From positions 1 to 20,706 of the forward strand of contig DATKZB010000385.1 in NCBI GenBank assembly GCA_035528235.1: a stretch of DNA of 20,706 nucleotides, in the 5' to 3' direction. The notes below the pieces were generated by a model that was not told where the DNA came from, did no database searches, and saw nothing but the letters and a program-made list of their open reading frames with translations. The translations under genes were made by a program, and so were the position numbers. This DNA is from DATKZB01 sp035528235. GTDB lineage: Bacteria > Planctomycetota > Phycisphaerae > FEN-1346. Each line of letters begins with the position of its first letter. Within the stretch, counting starts at the first letter, position 1. Positions 1 to 8,100 of this stretch are shown in pieces.

Positions 1-36
1 CCGGACAGGTAACTGAGCCATCCGTCGCCCGATGTA

Positions 37-924
37 TCAGCGTAGCCACTTCCAGATGTGCCACCAGCGGCGCGTCCGCCTGCGGTGCAGATCTCGCAGA
101 ATCGCCTCCCATTCCCACCCGCAGTTCGAGCAGTAAACCAAGTCGTCGCTATCTCCAAAACTGAAGGTTGCCATCTTGCCGCATTTGGGGCACTGTCGCT
201 CCCCAACAAGGGACTTGCGCAGTTCGTAGTCGCGGACTTTGGGGGCAGCAAGCCCCATCCAACCTCTCGCCTGGTCAGTAAGGTTGGTGTATGGTGCATG
301 TGGTTCGATAGCTCGCATGGCGCATACCTGCGCCATGACCAGCGCCAAGTCCGCACTCTCAAGGTATCCCACACGGTACGTGTAGCGGACAAGCCCGTCG
401 CCGCGCGGCACTGCCCAAGTCATCGGCTCATACCCGTTCAGTGTGAGTTTACCAAGGCCAATGTACACACTGGCCACGTCGGTAAGCCGCTCATTCTGCT
501 GAGCGTCAGGCAGGGCAATGCCCCGGCCAGCCATATAGTGGTGGGTGAGTTCATGCGCAAGAATTCCGCCCAGGATAAACGGTGAGTGCATGTTCTCAAG
601 GGCAAGGTGGATGCGGCTTCTGAAAGGTCCGTCATGCCGGATCAGCCCTGGGGGCTCCCTTCCTGCAGCAAAATCATGTGAGCCCGCCGTCAGCCCCATC
701 ACGGGGCCGTCCCACGGTTCGATAACTGGAGCAGTAGGCGATCCGATGTGTCGGGCCAGCATCTGCATGGCGTCGTTCAATGCCGACGTCACGCCCTGCG
801 AGATGAATCCATAGAACCCTGGCGTGGGCTCGAAGAAGAAATCGCTCGCGGCATCGAGTCGGAAAACACCCATTGAGGCCGTGAGGTGACTCACCTGCCG
901 CTCGACCCAGCGGCAAGACACCAT
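37..924 (-). CDS. HExxH zinc metallopeptidase-like protein with C-terminal zinc ribbon
   Basis: Predicted 295-residue cytoplasmic protein; I see no signal peptide or membrane segment. Residues 124-128 read HELTH, the zinc-binding and catalytic HExxH motif of metallopeptidases. About 20 residues on, an NERLTD segment (144-149) could supply the third zinc ligand. Near the C-terminus two Cys-x-x-Cys pairs (C245/C248 and C265/C268) form a classic zinc ribbon, followed by a very basic, Trp-rich tail. I chose the ATG at 924 over an upstream GTG at 942 because a purine-rich AAGGGGGGG lies about 6 bases before the ATG. It follows the URO-D gene on the same strand after a 54-base gap, so co-transcription is possible. 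Sampled lines inside the gene are 53% and 62% GC against 70% in a sampled neighbouring gene, which may mean later acquisition. The substrate is unknown and the protease role is inferred from the motif only. Confidence 0.8.
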   Translation of the reverse strand: MVSCRWVERQVSHLTASMGVFRLDAASDFFFEPTPGFYGFISQGVTSALNDAMQMLARHIGSPTAPVIEPWDGPVMGLTAGSHDFAAGREPPGLIRHDGPFRSRIHLALENMHSPFILGGILAHELTHHYMAGRGIALPDAQQNERLTDVASVYIGLGKLTLNGYEPMTWAVPRGDGLVRYTYRVGYLESADLALVMAQVCAMRAIEPHAPYTNLTDQARGWMGLAAPKVRDYELRKSLVGERQCPKCGKMATFSFGDSDDLVYCSNCGWEWEAILRDLHRRRTRRWWHIWKWLR

Positions 925-978
925 GGCATTCCCCCCCTTCACGCGGCAGGCAAGCTGTCCAGTGCCGCAAGGCAGTAC

Positions 979-2121
979 TCACGCCGTCTTGAGCGTCCCC
1001 ATCGGCCGGATGTTCGCCAGGTCCTTGCCCCAGACGCGTTTGGCCTCGGTCACGTAATGGACGTAGTTCGACAGGGGCACGTCGACCGGCACGCGGTGAT
1101 CGCAGTGCGGAATGAAGGCCCCCTCCTCCACCAGCGGCGCCAGGCGCCGAACCTCGGCCGTGACGGCCTCCGGGCCGCGCGCCAGGACGTGCTTGTCGAA
1201 CCCGCCGCGCATCAGGAGGCCCTTGCCGAACCGCTTACGCAACGCGTACGGGTCGCACCAGTCGCCGATCTCGAGGGGGAACATGACGTTGACGCCCGCG
1301 TCGAGCCAGATCGGGGTGAGGTCGTCGATGCGGCCGTCGCAATCGAGCATGAGGAACTCGCACCCGTAGGATCGCAAGAGGTCCGCGATCTGCCGGTACC
1401 ACGGCCCGCAGATCTCGCGGAACATCGTCGGCGAGATGAGCGGGCCTCGATTGAAACAGATATCTTCCCACATGCCGCCCAGGTCGAACGTCACCCCCTG
1501 GGCCTTCGCCAGGGGCAACGCCCGGCCGAGCGGCTCCAGGACGCACCGCGCCAGGTGCTCGACCATCTCCTCCACCAGCGCCCGGTCGTCGTAGAGCAGG
1601 AGGCTGAGACCCTCCACCCCGATCCAGTTCCGCAGCACGCCGTACAGGCTGCCGGCCCCGATGCTGAGGGGGTACGTGCGGTCCGCGTCGCGGTGCCGGG
1701 CCACCTGCGCGGCAAAGTCCTCGGGCACGCGGCGCGGGTCGGACGGGTCGAGCCGCTTCTTGTACTCGGGCCAGGTCGCGCGGCCGGTCAGGAGGAACTC
1801 GGTGGGTTCCGGGATGGTGACCGAGTGCTTGTGGACCATCTGGACGACGCCGTCGCCGCGGCGTTCCCAGCGGTAGGTCTCGGTCTCGCGGACGACCTCG
1901 TACTCGAACTCCGGCAGAAGGGCCATGTGCACGCCGCAGCCGATGTCGAAATCGTCCATGCCGAAGAACCGCGCGGCCTTGGCGTTATCGTCGACCTCCT
2001 CGGGCAGGCCCTCGGCGTGCCAGCGGACAAGCGTTTCGTCCCAGAAGCCGAAGTCCCACATCGGGCAGCGGTCGCGCGGCTGGTACCGCATGGTGGCCAG
2101 GAACCGCTCGCGGTCGTTCAT
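979..2121 (-). CDS. Uroporphyrinogen decarboxylase (URO-D/MtaA) superfamily protein
   Basis: A 380-residue soluble protein of the URO-D TIM-barrel superfamily, which contains true HemE and many corrinoid methyltransferase (MtaA-like) relatives. The opening segment (MNDRERFLATMRYQPRDRCP) and the late segment around residues 300-315, with GLLMRGGFDKHVLARG, are typical of superfamily members found in numbers in Planctomycetota and related phyla. The C-terminal HCDHRVPVDVPLSNY stretch is also characteristic. The N-terminal arginine-rich substrate motif expected of HemE is not evident, so I do not call heme synthesis. Methyl transfer from a methylated substrate to a corrinoid or thiol is possible but unproven. 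The ATG at 2121 has an AAAGGGGA Shine-Dalgarno four bases upstream. Its neighbours are an oxidoreductase and sugar-type genes, which suggests catabolism. Confidence 0.85.
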   Translation of the reverse strand: MNDRERFLATMRYQPRDRCPMWDFGFWDETLVRWHAEGLPEEVDDNAKAARFFGMDDFDIGCGVHMALLPEFEYEVVRETETYRWERRGDGVVQMVHKHSVTIPEPTEFLLTGRATWPEYKKRLDPSDPRRVPEDFAAQVARHRDADRTYPLSIGAGSLYGVLRNWIGVEGLSLLLYDDRALVEEMVEHLARCVLEPLGRALPLAKAQGVTFDLGGMWEDICFNRGPLISPTMFREICGPWYRQIADLLRSYGCEFLMLDCDGRIDDLTPIWLDAGVNVMFPLEIGDWCDPYALRKRFGKGLLMRGGFDKHVLARGPEAVTAEVRRLAPLVEEGAFIPHCDHRVPVDVPLSNYVHYVTEAKRVWGKDLANIRPMGTLKTA

Positions 2122-2203
2122 CGCGTCCCCTTTGCGTGGTGGATGGGGGGAGTCTAATCAGGGCCGCCGACGGAGTCAACGGTTTTCGCCGCGCGTCGGT
2201 GGC

Positions 2204-2231
2204 TTGACAGCCCTCGCAGGAAAGGTAGAAT
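2204..2231 (+). promoter_or_regulatory. Sigma-70-type promoter of the tRNA-Ser gene
   Basis: TTGACA at 2204-2209 is a perfect -35 box. After a 16-base spacer comes TAGAAT (2226-2231), five of six matches to the -10 consensus. The predicted start near 2238-2240 leaves a 5' leader of about ten bases before the tRNA at 2249. Confidence 0.7.
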
Positions 2232-2248
2232 ATGGGTCATGGCCAGAC

Positions 2249-2342
2249 GGAGAGGTGGCTGAGTGGCCGAAAGCGACGGTTTGCTAAACCGTTGAGCGGG
2301 CTTAAACCTGCTCCCCGGGTTCGAATCCCGGCCTCTCCGCCA
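2249..2342 (+). tRNA. tRNA-Ser(GCT)
   Basis: The acceptor stem GGAGAGG (2249-2255) pairs with CCTCTCC (2332-2338), followed by discriminator G and an encoded CCA (2340-2342). The anticodon stem ACGGT/ACCGT (2276-2280 and 2288-2292) encloses the loop TTGCTAA, with anticodon GCT at 2283-2285, which reads the serine codons AGC and AGT. A long variable arm, as expected of a class II serine tRNA, precedes the T arm CCGGG-TTCGAAT-CCCGG. All parts are intact, so it should be functional. I see no integrase or direct repeat nearby that would mark it as an attachment site. Confidence 0.97.
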
Positions 2343-2376
2343 GATGATCTACTCGCTCGCGTTCGCGGCTATGGGT

Positions 2377-2406
2377 GCCTGCCCTGGCTCGGGCCCGCGG
2401 GCATGC
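2377..2406. terminator. Possible hairpin between convergent tRNA-Ser and oxidoreductase gene
   Basis: GCCTGCCC (2377-2384) and GGGCATGC (2399-2406) form an eight-pair stem with one mismatch, in the 73-base gap between the converging tRNA and oxidoreductase genes. There is no T tract on either strand, so intrinsic termination is uncertain. Confidence 0.25.
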
Positions 2407-2415
2407 CTTCCGGTC

Positions 2416-3411
2416 TCACGCCGATGCGGCCATGGCGGCCTTCTCGAGGTCGGCCAGGCGAACGCGCTCGCCGTCGCGCCGGGCTGAGCGGTGGACGGCA
2501 GCCTCCAGCAGCAGTTCGTTCCACGCGTCGTTGCCGTCGGCGGGCAGCGGGTCGCCCGCCTCCAGGGCCTTGACGACGGCGTCGGCCATCCGGCCGAACG
2601 ATTCCTGGTACTCCTGGACGCCCGGTTCGACCTGCCAAGAGTCCTCGACGACCTCGGGCCAGGCATCGGCCTTCGACCGCCGGTACCACCCGTCGAGGCC
2701 GCGGGCCTCGGCGCAGGCCTTGTCGCCGACCAGCATGAGCCGCAGCGGATGGTCGTCGTATCCCCATAGGTTCGACCCGTCGAGTTCGCCCACGGCGCCG
2801 CCCGGCCATCCCATGTGGATGAGGCGCTGCCAGCCGCCCGGCTCGTCGGGGTCGCCCAGCGCGCTGACCCATTCGGGCGGCCCCATGGTCCAGAGGATCT
2901 GGTCGATCAGGTGCGACCAGCAGTTGAAGTGGGCGCGGGCACGCACCATCCGGACGGTGCCGAGGCGGCCCTCGACGGCGTCGTCGTGCAGCCGGCGGAA
3001 GTGGCGGAAGAGGCGGTAATTGTAGTTGATGCCCAGGGCCCGGCCCGACTCGCGCCACTGGCGGATGGCCGGCGCCGCCACGGCCGCGTCGGACTCGGCC
3101 ACGCGATACTGGCCGTCCTGGCCACACAGCGGCTTCTCGGTGAAGACGTGCCGGCCCGCGGCCAGAATCTGCCCGAGCGGCGCGATGCGACGCGTCTCGT
3201 TGACGATCAGGAGGACGAGTTCGGCGTCCGAGTGGGCGAGCAGGTCGTCCAGGCCGGCGTACCCCGGCACGCCGAACTCGGCCTCGGCCTTGGCGAGCAG
3301 TTCCGGGTCCCCATCGCAGACGGCGACGACCTGGGCGCCGGGCAACCCGTGGAAGTTCTTGCCGTGCATCAGGCCCATGCCCTTGCCACTCACGAGGGCG
3401 CATCGAATCAC
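2416..3411 (-). CDS. Gfo/Idh/MocA family NAD(P)-dependent oxidoreductase
   Basis: A 331-residue soluble oxidoreductase of the Gfo/Idh/MocA family, which interconverts sugar or cyclitol hydroxyl and keto groups with NAD(P). The N-terminal Rossmann segment has the glycine-rich SGKGMGLMHG (residues 8-17), and TEKPLC at 91-96 contains the family's conserved Glu-Lys-Pro. H167 and D170 in CWSHLIDQILWTMG sit where the family's catalytic or structural histidine is usually found. I start it at the GTG at 3411, because AAAGGAGA lies six bases upstream. A longer frame from 3459 would swallow that ribosome-binding site. It is transcribed divergently from the isomerase-like gene across a 218-base gap, so the two may share control of sugar catabolism. 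The substrate cannot be read from the sequence. Confidence 0.9.
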   Translation of the reverse strand: MIRCALVSGKGMGLMHGKNFHGLPGAQVVAVCDGDPELLAKAEAEFGVPGYAGLDDLLAHSDAELVLLIVNETRRIAPLGQILAAGRHVFTEKPLCGQDGQYRVAESDAAVAAPAIRQWRESGRALGINYNYRLFRHFRRLHDDAVEGRLGTVRMVRARAHFNCWSHLIDQILWTMGPPEWVSALGDPDEPGGWQRLIHMGWPGGAVGELDGSNLWGYDDHPLRLMLVGDKACAEARGLDGWYRRSKADAWPEVVEDSWQVEPGVQEYQESFGRMADAVVKALEAGDPLPADGNDAWNELLLEAAVHRSARRDGERVRLADLEKAAMAASA

Positions 3412-3531
3412 GGTTCGTCTCCTTTTATAACACCGGATGACCGGCCGGGACTCTACCACGGCCTCGGCGGGGTGTCGAGAGGAACGTTGCCCGGGTGCGG
3501 CCCGGCCGTCTTGGGGGCCGCGAGATTCCTT

Positions 3532-3560
3532 TTGACAGGCGCCGCGCCAACGATTACACC
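3532..3560 (+). promoter_or_regulatory. Candidate promoter upstream of the isomerase/propeller operon
   Basis: TTGACA at 3532-3537 is a perfect -35 box. A 17-base spacer leads to TACACC at 3555-3560, which matches the -10 consensus at only three of six positions. It lies in the divergent gap and would give a 5' untranslated region of roughly 60 bases before the ATG at 3630. Confidence 0.4.
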
Positions 3561-3629
3561 AACGGTGTGCCGCCTATCGGTTCGGCACGTGTGACCCAAT
3601 CCCGTACCCTGAGATCGGAGGCAGCCGCC

Positions 3630-5075
3630 ATGGCATCTCTCCCCACCTGTCGCCCGTCGCGGTGTCCGCTGACGCTGAACCGCCGTCGCTTCCTCATGGG
3701 CGCCGGCGCCTCGGTGCTGGCGGCCAAGATAGGCCTGTTTGAGTTCGCCTCGTCGCTGGTGGGCGCCGAGCCCAAGCCGGCCGGCCGGCCGCGCATCCTG
3801 GGCGCGTTCGCGCGACCCAACGTCGACAAGTACTGGCTGGGCTGGCCCGGCACGGCGTACGACATCAAGCGGCACCAGGCCCAGTACACCGACGTTCTGA
3901 CGGCCGCCGCCAAGCGGCTCGACGTCGACCTCGACCTCTCGCAGGATCCGCTGTACGACGACAAGGCCCTGGCGGCCTTTCTCGAGAAGGTCAAGCAGAC
4001 CGCGCCCGACGGCGTCATCCTGACCACCATGTCGCTCAACCAGGGCTGGAACCCCATCAACAAGTTCCTCGACACCCGCGGCGACGTGCCGACCGTGGTC
4101 TTCAGCCCCATGGGCACGTCGTTCACCGGGCACCTCCAGCACGGCCGCAAGGCCAAGAACGCCTTCGTCGGCGCCACGCAGGACGTCGAGTGGCTGGGCA
4201 CGGCCCTCCAGATGCTGAAGACCGTGTGGCAGATGAAACACGCGCGGCTGTGCATCGTCCAGGGCAACAAGACCGAGGACAAGCCGCTGGAGACCATCGG
4301 CACGACGCTGCACTACGTGCCGCACCAGCGGTTCTACGACGAGATCGAGAAGGTCGAGGCCGGCGACGAGGCCCGGGCCATCGCCGACTACTACGCCAAG
4401 GCGGCCAAGCGCATCGTCGAGCCCACCAAGGACGACCTGCTGACGGCGGCCAAGAACTACCTGGTCTGCCGCCGCGTCATGGAGGCCGAGAAGTGCCAGG
4501 GCTGGTCGCTCGAGTGCCTGGGCCCGGTGGGCGGCCGCCGCATCAAGCCGCCCTGTCTGGCCAACGCCCGGCTGCTCGACGAGGGGAGCGTGGGCGCCTG
4601 CGAGGCCGACTGGGGCGCCGCCATCTCGCTCCGCCTCACGGCCTGGCTGTGCGACCGGCCGGGATTCATGCAGGACCCCGCCCCCAACACGGTCACCAAC
4701 ACGCTCATGGCGGCGCACTGCACGTGCCCGACCAAACTCGACGGGTTCGACAAGCCGCCTGAGCCGTTCGTCCTGCGGAGTCACTCGGAATCGGACCTGG
4801 GCGTCTCGGTGCAGGTGCTGTGGCGCCCGGGCCAGAAGATTACGCTCATGAAGTTCGAGGGCCCCAAACGGATCATCCTGGGCACGGGGCGCGTGGTCCG
4901 CAACATCGACACGCCGCCTTCGGGCGGGTGCCGGACGTCGCTCGAGTGCGAGGTCGACGGCGTGGCCGACTCGCGCGACGTCAAGGGCTTCCACCAACTG
5001 CTCATCTACGGTGACCACGAGAACGCATTCAAGGCCTACTGCCAACTGGCAGGCATCCAGGTCGTCCACATCTGA
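3630..5075 (+). CDS. Tat-exported L-fucose/L-arabinose isomerase-like protein
   Basis: A 481-residue protein whose body resembles the L-fucose/L-arabinose isomerase fold. Residues 305-327 (KPPCLANARLLDEGSVGACEAD, in part) match the family's 'C...DEG..ACE.D' region, which carries metal-binding acidic residues, and HCTCP at 363-367 matches a second conserved patch. The N-terminus is a twin-arginine signal: NRRRFLM at residues 17-23, then a hydrophobic stretch and a likely cleavage near VGA-E (residue 46). The ATG at 3630 is chosen over a start at 3495 because GGAGG sits eight bases upstream and the Tat motif then falls at the right depth. It is the first gene of a probable operon, 33 bases before giant propeller gene A. 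An exported member is odd, since sugar isomerases are normally cytoplasmic. It may be a binding or non-isomerase homologue. Confidence 0.8.
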   Translation: MASLPTCRPSRCPLTLNRRRFLMGAGASVLAAKIGLFEFASSLVGAEPKPAGRPRILGAFARPNVDKYWLGWPGTAYDIKRHQAQYTDVLTAAAKRLDVDLDLSQDPLYDDKALAAFLEKVKQTAPDGVILTTMSLNQGWNPINKFLDTRGDVPTVVFSPMGTSFTGHLQHGRKAKNAFVGATQDVEWLGTALQMLKTVWQMKHARLCIVQGNKTEDKPLETIGTTLHYVPHQRFYDEIEKVEAGDEARAIADYYAKAAKRIVEPTKDDLLTAAKNYLVCRRVMEAEKCQGWSLECLGPVGGRRIKPPCLANARLLDEGSVGACEADWGAAISLRLTAWLCDRPGFMQDPAPNTVTNTLMAAHCTCPTKLDGFDKPPEPFVLRSHSESDLGVSVQVLWRPGQKITLMKFEGPKRIILGTGRVVRNIDTPPSGGCRTSLECEVDGVADSRDVKGFHQLLIYGDHENAFKAYCQLAGIQVVHI

Positions 5076-5108
5076 TCCGGACGACCCTCGAACCCAAAGG
5101 GGCTCGTC

Positions 5109-8100
5109 TTGATTAACCGCGTCGCATGGTCTGTCCTGCTGGCGTGCCTGACCGCCGGCGTGGTCGTTCCTGCCGCGGCCGACGACTGGCCGACGTATCG
5201 GCACGATGCGGCCCGGTCGGGCATCTCGGCCGACGCGCTCTCGACGCCGATGTCGGAGGCGTGGGTCTTTACGCCCACGCACCCGCCGTCGCCGGCGTGG
5301 ACCGACCCGCAGCCCAAGCCGGTCGAGGAGGTCCTGGAACTGCCGCGCCTGCGGTTCGACGACGCCTTCCACGTGGCGGCCGCCGGCGGCATGATCTTCT
5401 TCGGCTCGTCGGCCGATAACACCGTCTACGCCCTCGATGCCGCCACGGGCCAGGTGCGCTGGACGTTCACCACCGACGGCCCGGTGCGCATGGCCCCCAC
5501 GGTGGTCGGCGGCCGGCTGTACGTCGGTTCCGACGACGGCAACGTCTACTGCCTGGGCGCCACGCATGGCCAGATTGTCTGGAGGTTCGCCGCCGCCCCC
5601 GCCGCCCGCAAGGTCCTCGGCAACGGCCGGATGATCTCGCTGTGGCCGGTCCGGACGGGCGTGGTGGTCGACCGCGGCGTGGCGTACTTCGGTGCGGGGG
5701 TCTTCCCGTCCGAGGGGCTGTTCCTGTACGCCGTCCGCGCCGACGACGGCCAACTGCTGTGGAAGAACGACTCGTACGGCCAGGGGGGCCTGGCGGGCAT
5801 CTCGCCGCAGGGGTACATGCTGGCGTCGAAGGGCAAACTGTTCGTCCCCTCGGGCCGGTCGATGCCGGCCGCCTTCGATCGCACCGACGGCCGGTTCCTC
5901 TTCCACCGCAACTTCAACTGGCGCGGGACGGGCCTCTTCGGCGGCACGTACAGCGTGCTGGCGGGCCGGCTCCTCTTCAACGGCACCGAGCAGATTGCCG
6001 CCGTCTACGAGGGCAGCGGACGACTGGCCCTCAACGAGGGCATCAAGGCCGAGACCCCCACCGAGGGCACCCGCCGGCTCGTCGTCGATGCCGACACCAT
6101 CTACATGCTCACGGGCCGGGAAGCCGCCGCCGTCGACCGCAAGAAGTGGACCGCCTTCAACGAGAAGAGGACCCAACTGACGCTCCGCGTCATCAACCTG
6201 TCGCGCCAGCGCGACCAGCTGCGCAAGCGGGCCAAGGGAAAGGACAAGAAACTCCTCGACCAGGCCGCCGCCGTCCAGAAGCAGATTGACCAGGCCCGCG
6301 CCGACAAGAAGGCCCTGGTCGAGTCGCCCGACGACTGGACGACATGGCGCACCGCGTGCCCGCACAACGACGCGCTGGCCCTGGCGCAGGGGCTCCTGCT
6401 CGTCGGCGGGCCCGACACGGTCGTGGGCCTCGACAGCAAGACCGGCCGGAAGGTCTGGTCCGGGAAGGTCGACGGCCGGGCCCGGAGCCTGGCCATCGCC
6501 GACGGCCGGCTCATCGTCGGCACCGACGAGGGCCGCATCCACTGCGTCGTCGCCGGACGGGCCAACCACCGCCAGGTCGCGCCGAAGGTCACGTCCCAGC
6601 CGTTCCCCGACGACGAGACCGCGAAGACGTGTGCTGCGCTGGCCAAGGACTTCGTCAAGAGGGCCGGCCTGACGGGGGGCTACGCCCTGCTCCTGGGCGA
6701 CGACGGGCGCCTGGCCCTGGAACTGGCCCGGCGGACCGACCTCGCCATCTACGTGGTCGACGCCGACGCCCGCCGGGTCTCCGCTGCCCGCTTCGCCCTG
6801 AAGGCGGCCGGCGTGTACGGCCCGCGCGTGGTCGTGACCCAGACGCCGGCCGACGGCATTCCGTTCGCCGATTACTTTGCCGACCTCGTCGTCGTGCGGC
6901 CGGGTTTCTTTGACGGTCCGAAGCCGACGCCGGCCGGCGAGGTGCTGCGTATGCTCAAGCCGTGCGGCGGCGTGGCCTTCATCGGCCGCGCGCCGGAGGC
7001 GGACGCCGCGAAGTGGACCGACGCGTTCGTCGCGGGCCTGCGGGCCGTCGGCGAAGCCGCGGCCGAGGATGCCGGCGACTGGCAGATGGTCCGCCGCGGT
7101 GCCCTGCGCGGCGCCGGCTCGTGGACCCACGAGTACGCCGAGCCGGGCAACACGGCGTGCGGCGACGACCAACTGGTCCGCGGCGAGCTGGGTGTCCTGT
7201 GGTTCGGCGAGCCCGGCCCCGGCCGCATGCCCAGCCGCCACAGCAGCAGCGTCGCGCCCCTGGTCGTCGGGGGGCGGGCGTTCGTCCAGGGCGAAGAGGT
7301 CGTCCTGGCCTACGACGTCTACAACGGCCGGCCCTTGTGGCAGCGAGACATGCGCGGGGCCGAACGCCTCGGCCTCAAGGGCGGCGTCTCGAACCTCGCC
7401 GCCGACGCCGACAGCCTCTTCGTTGTCATCGGCGACAGGTGCCACCGCCTCGACCAGGCCACCGGCCAGACGCTCAAGACCTACCGCGCCCCCGCCGCCC
7501 GGGACGACAAGGACCCCACGTGGCGGTACGTGGCCCGCGTGGGCGACCTGCTGTACGGGAGCACCCGCGCCGGGCGCCTGTTCGCCATCGACGTCGCCGG
7601 CGGCAGGACCCGCTGGACGCACGACCCCGGTCGCCTCATGGAGACCACCATCTGCATCGGCAGCGGCAAGGTCTTCTTTGTCGACCGCGCGGTCACCGAG
7701 GCCCAGCGGACCGAGGGTCTGGCGGGCATCGAGGCCGAGATGCGCATCGACCGCCTCGGCAAAGCGATTCCGCCCGACGTGCGGCTGGCGGTGGCCCTGG
7801 ACGCCCAGACCGGCGAGGTCGCGTGGCAGCGGCCGCAGTACGTGGCCGACTGCGTCAAGGTGGGCAGCCCCGGCGGCGAACTCATCGCGATGGTCTCGCG
7901 CGACGTGCTCCTTCTGTGCGGCCAGCCGTGGAACGGGCACTTCTGGGAGGAGTTCCTGGCGGGCGAGTTCTCGCGGCGGAGCCTCATCGCCCTCTCGGCC
8001 AAGGACGGCGGCCCGCTCTGGTCCGGACGCAAGGGATACCGCAGCCGGCCCCTCATCGTCGGTGACCAGGTCGTCGCCGAACCGTGGGCCCACAACCTGT

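Noticed and set aside
979..2121. URO-D gene as hemE (heme biosynthesis)
   Set aside because: The characteristic N-terminal Arg-rich substrate motif of HemE is not visible and no other heme gene is nearby. The late GGFDK segment points to the catabolic or corrinoid-type branch.
886..2157. Open frame of 423 codons on the plus strand
   Set aside because: It is antisense to the URO-D superfamily gene, with no motif and no plausible ribosome-binding site.
2249..2342. tRNA-Ser as an integration (attachment) site
   Set aside because: No integrase gene, partial tRNA copy or direct repeat of the tRNA 3' end was seen in the window.
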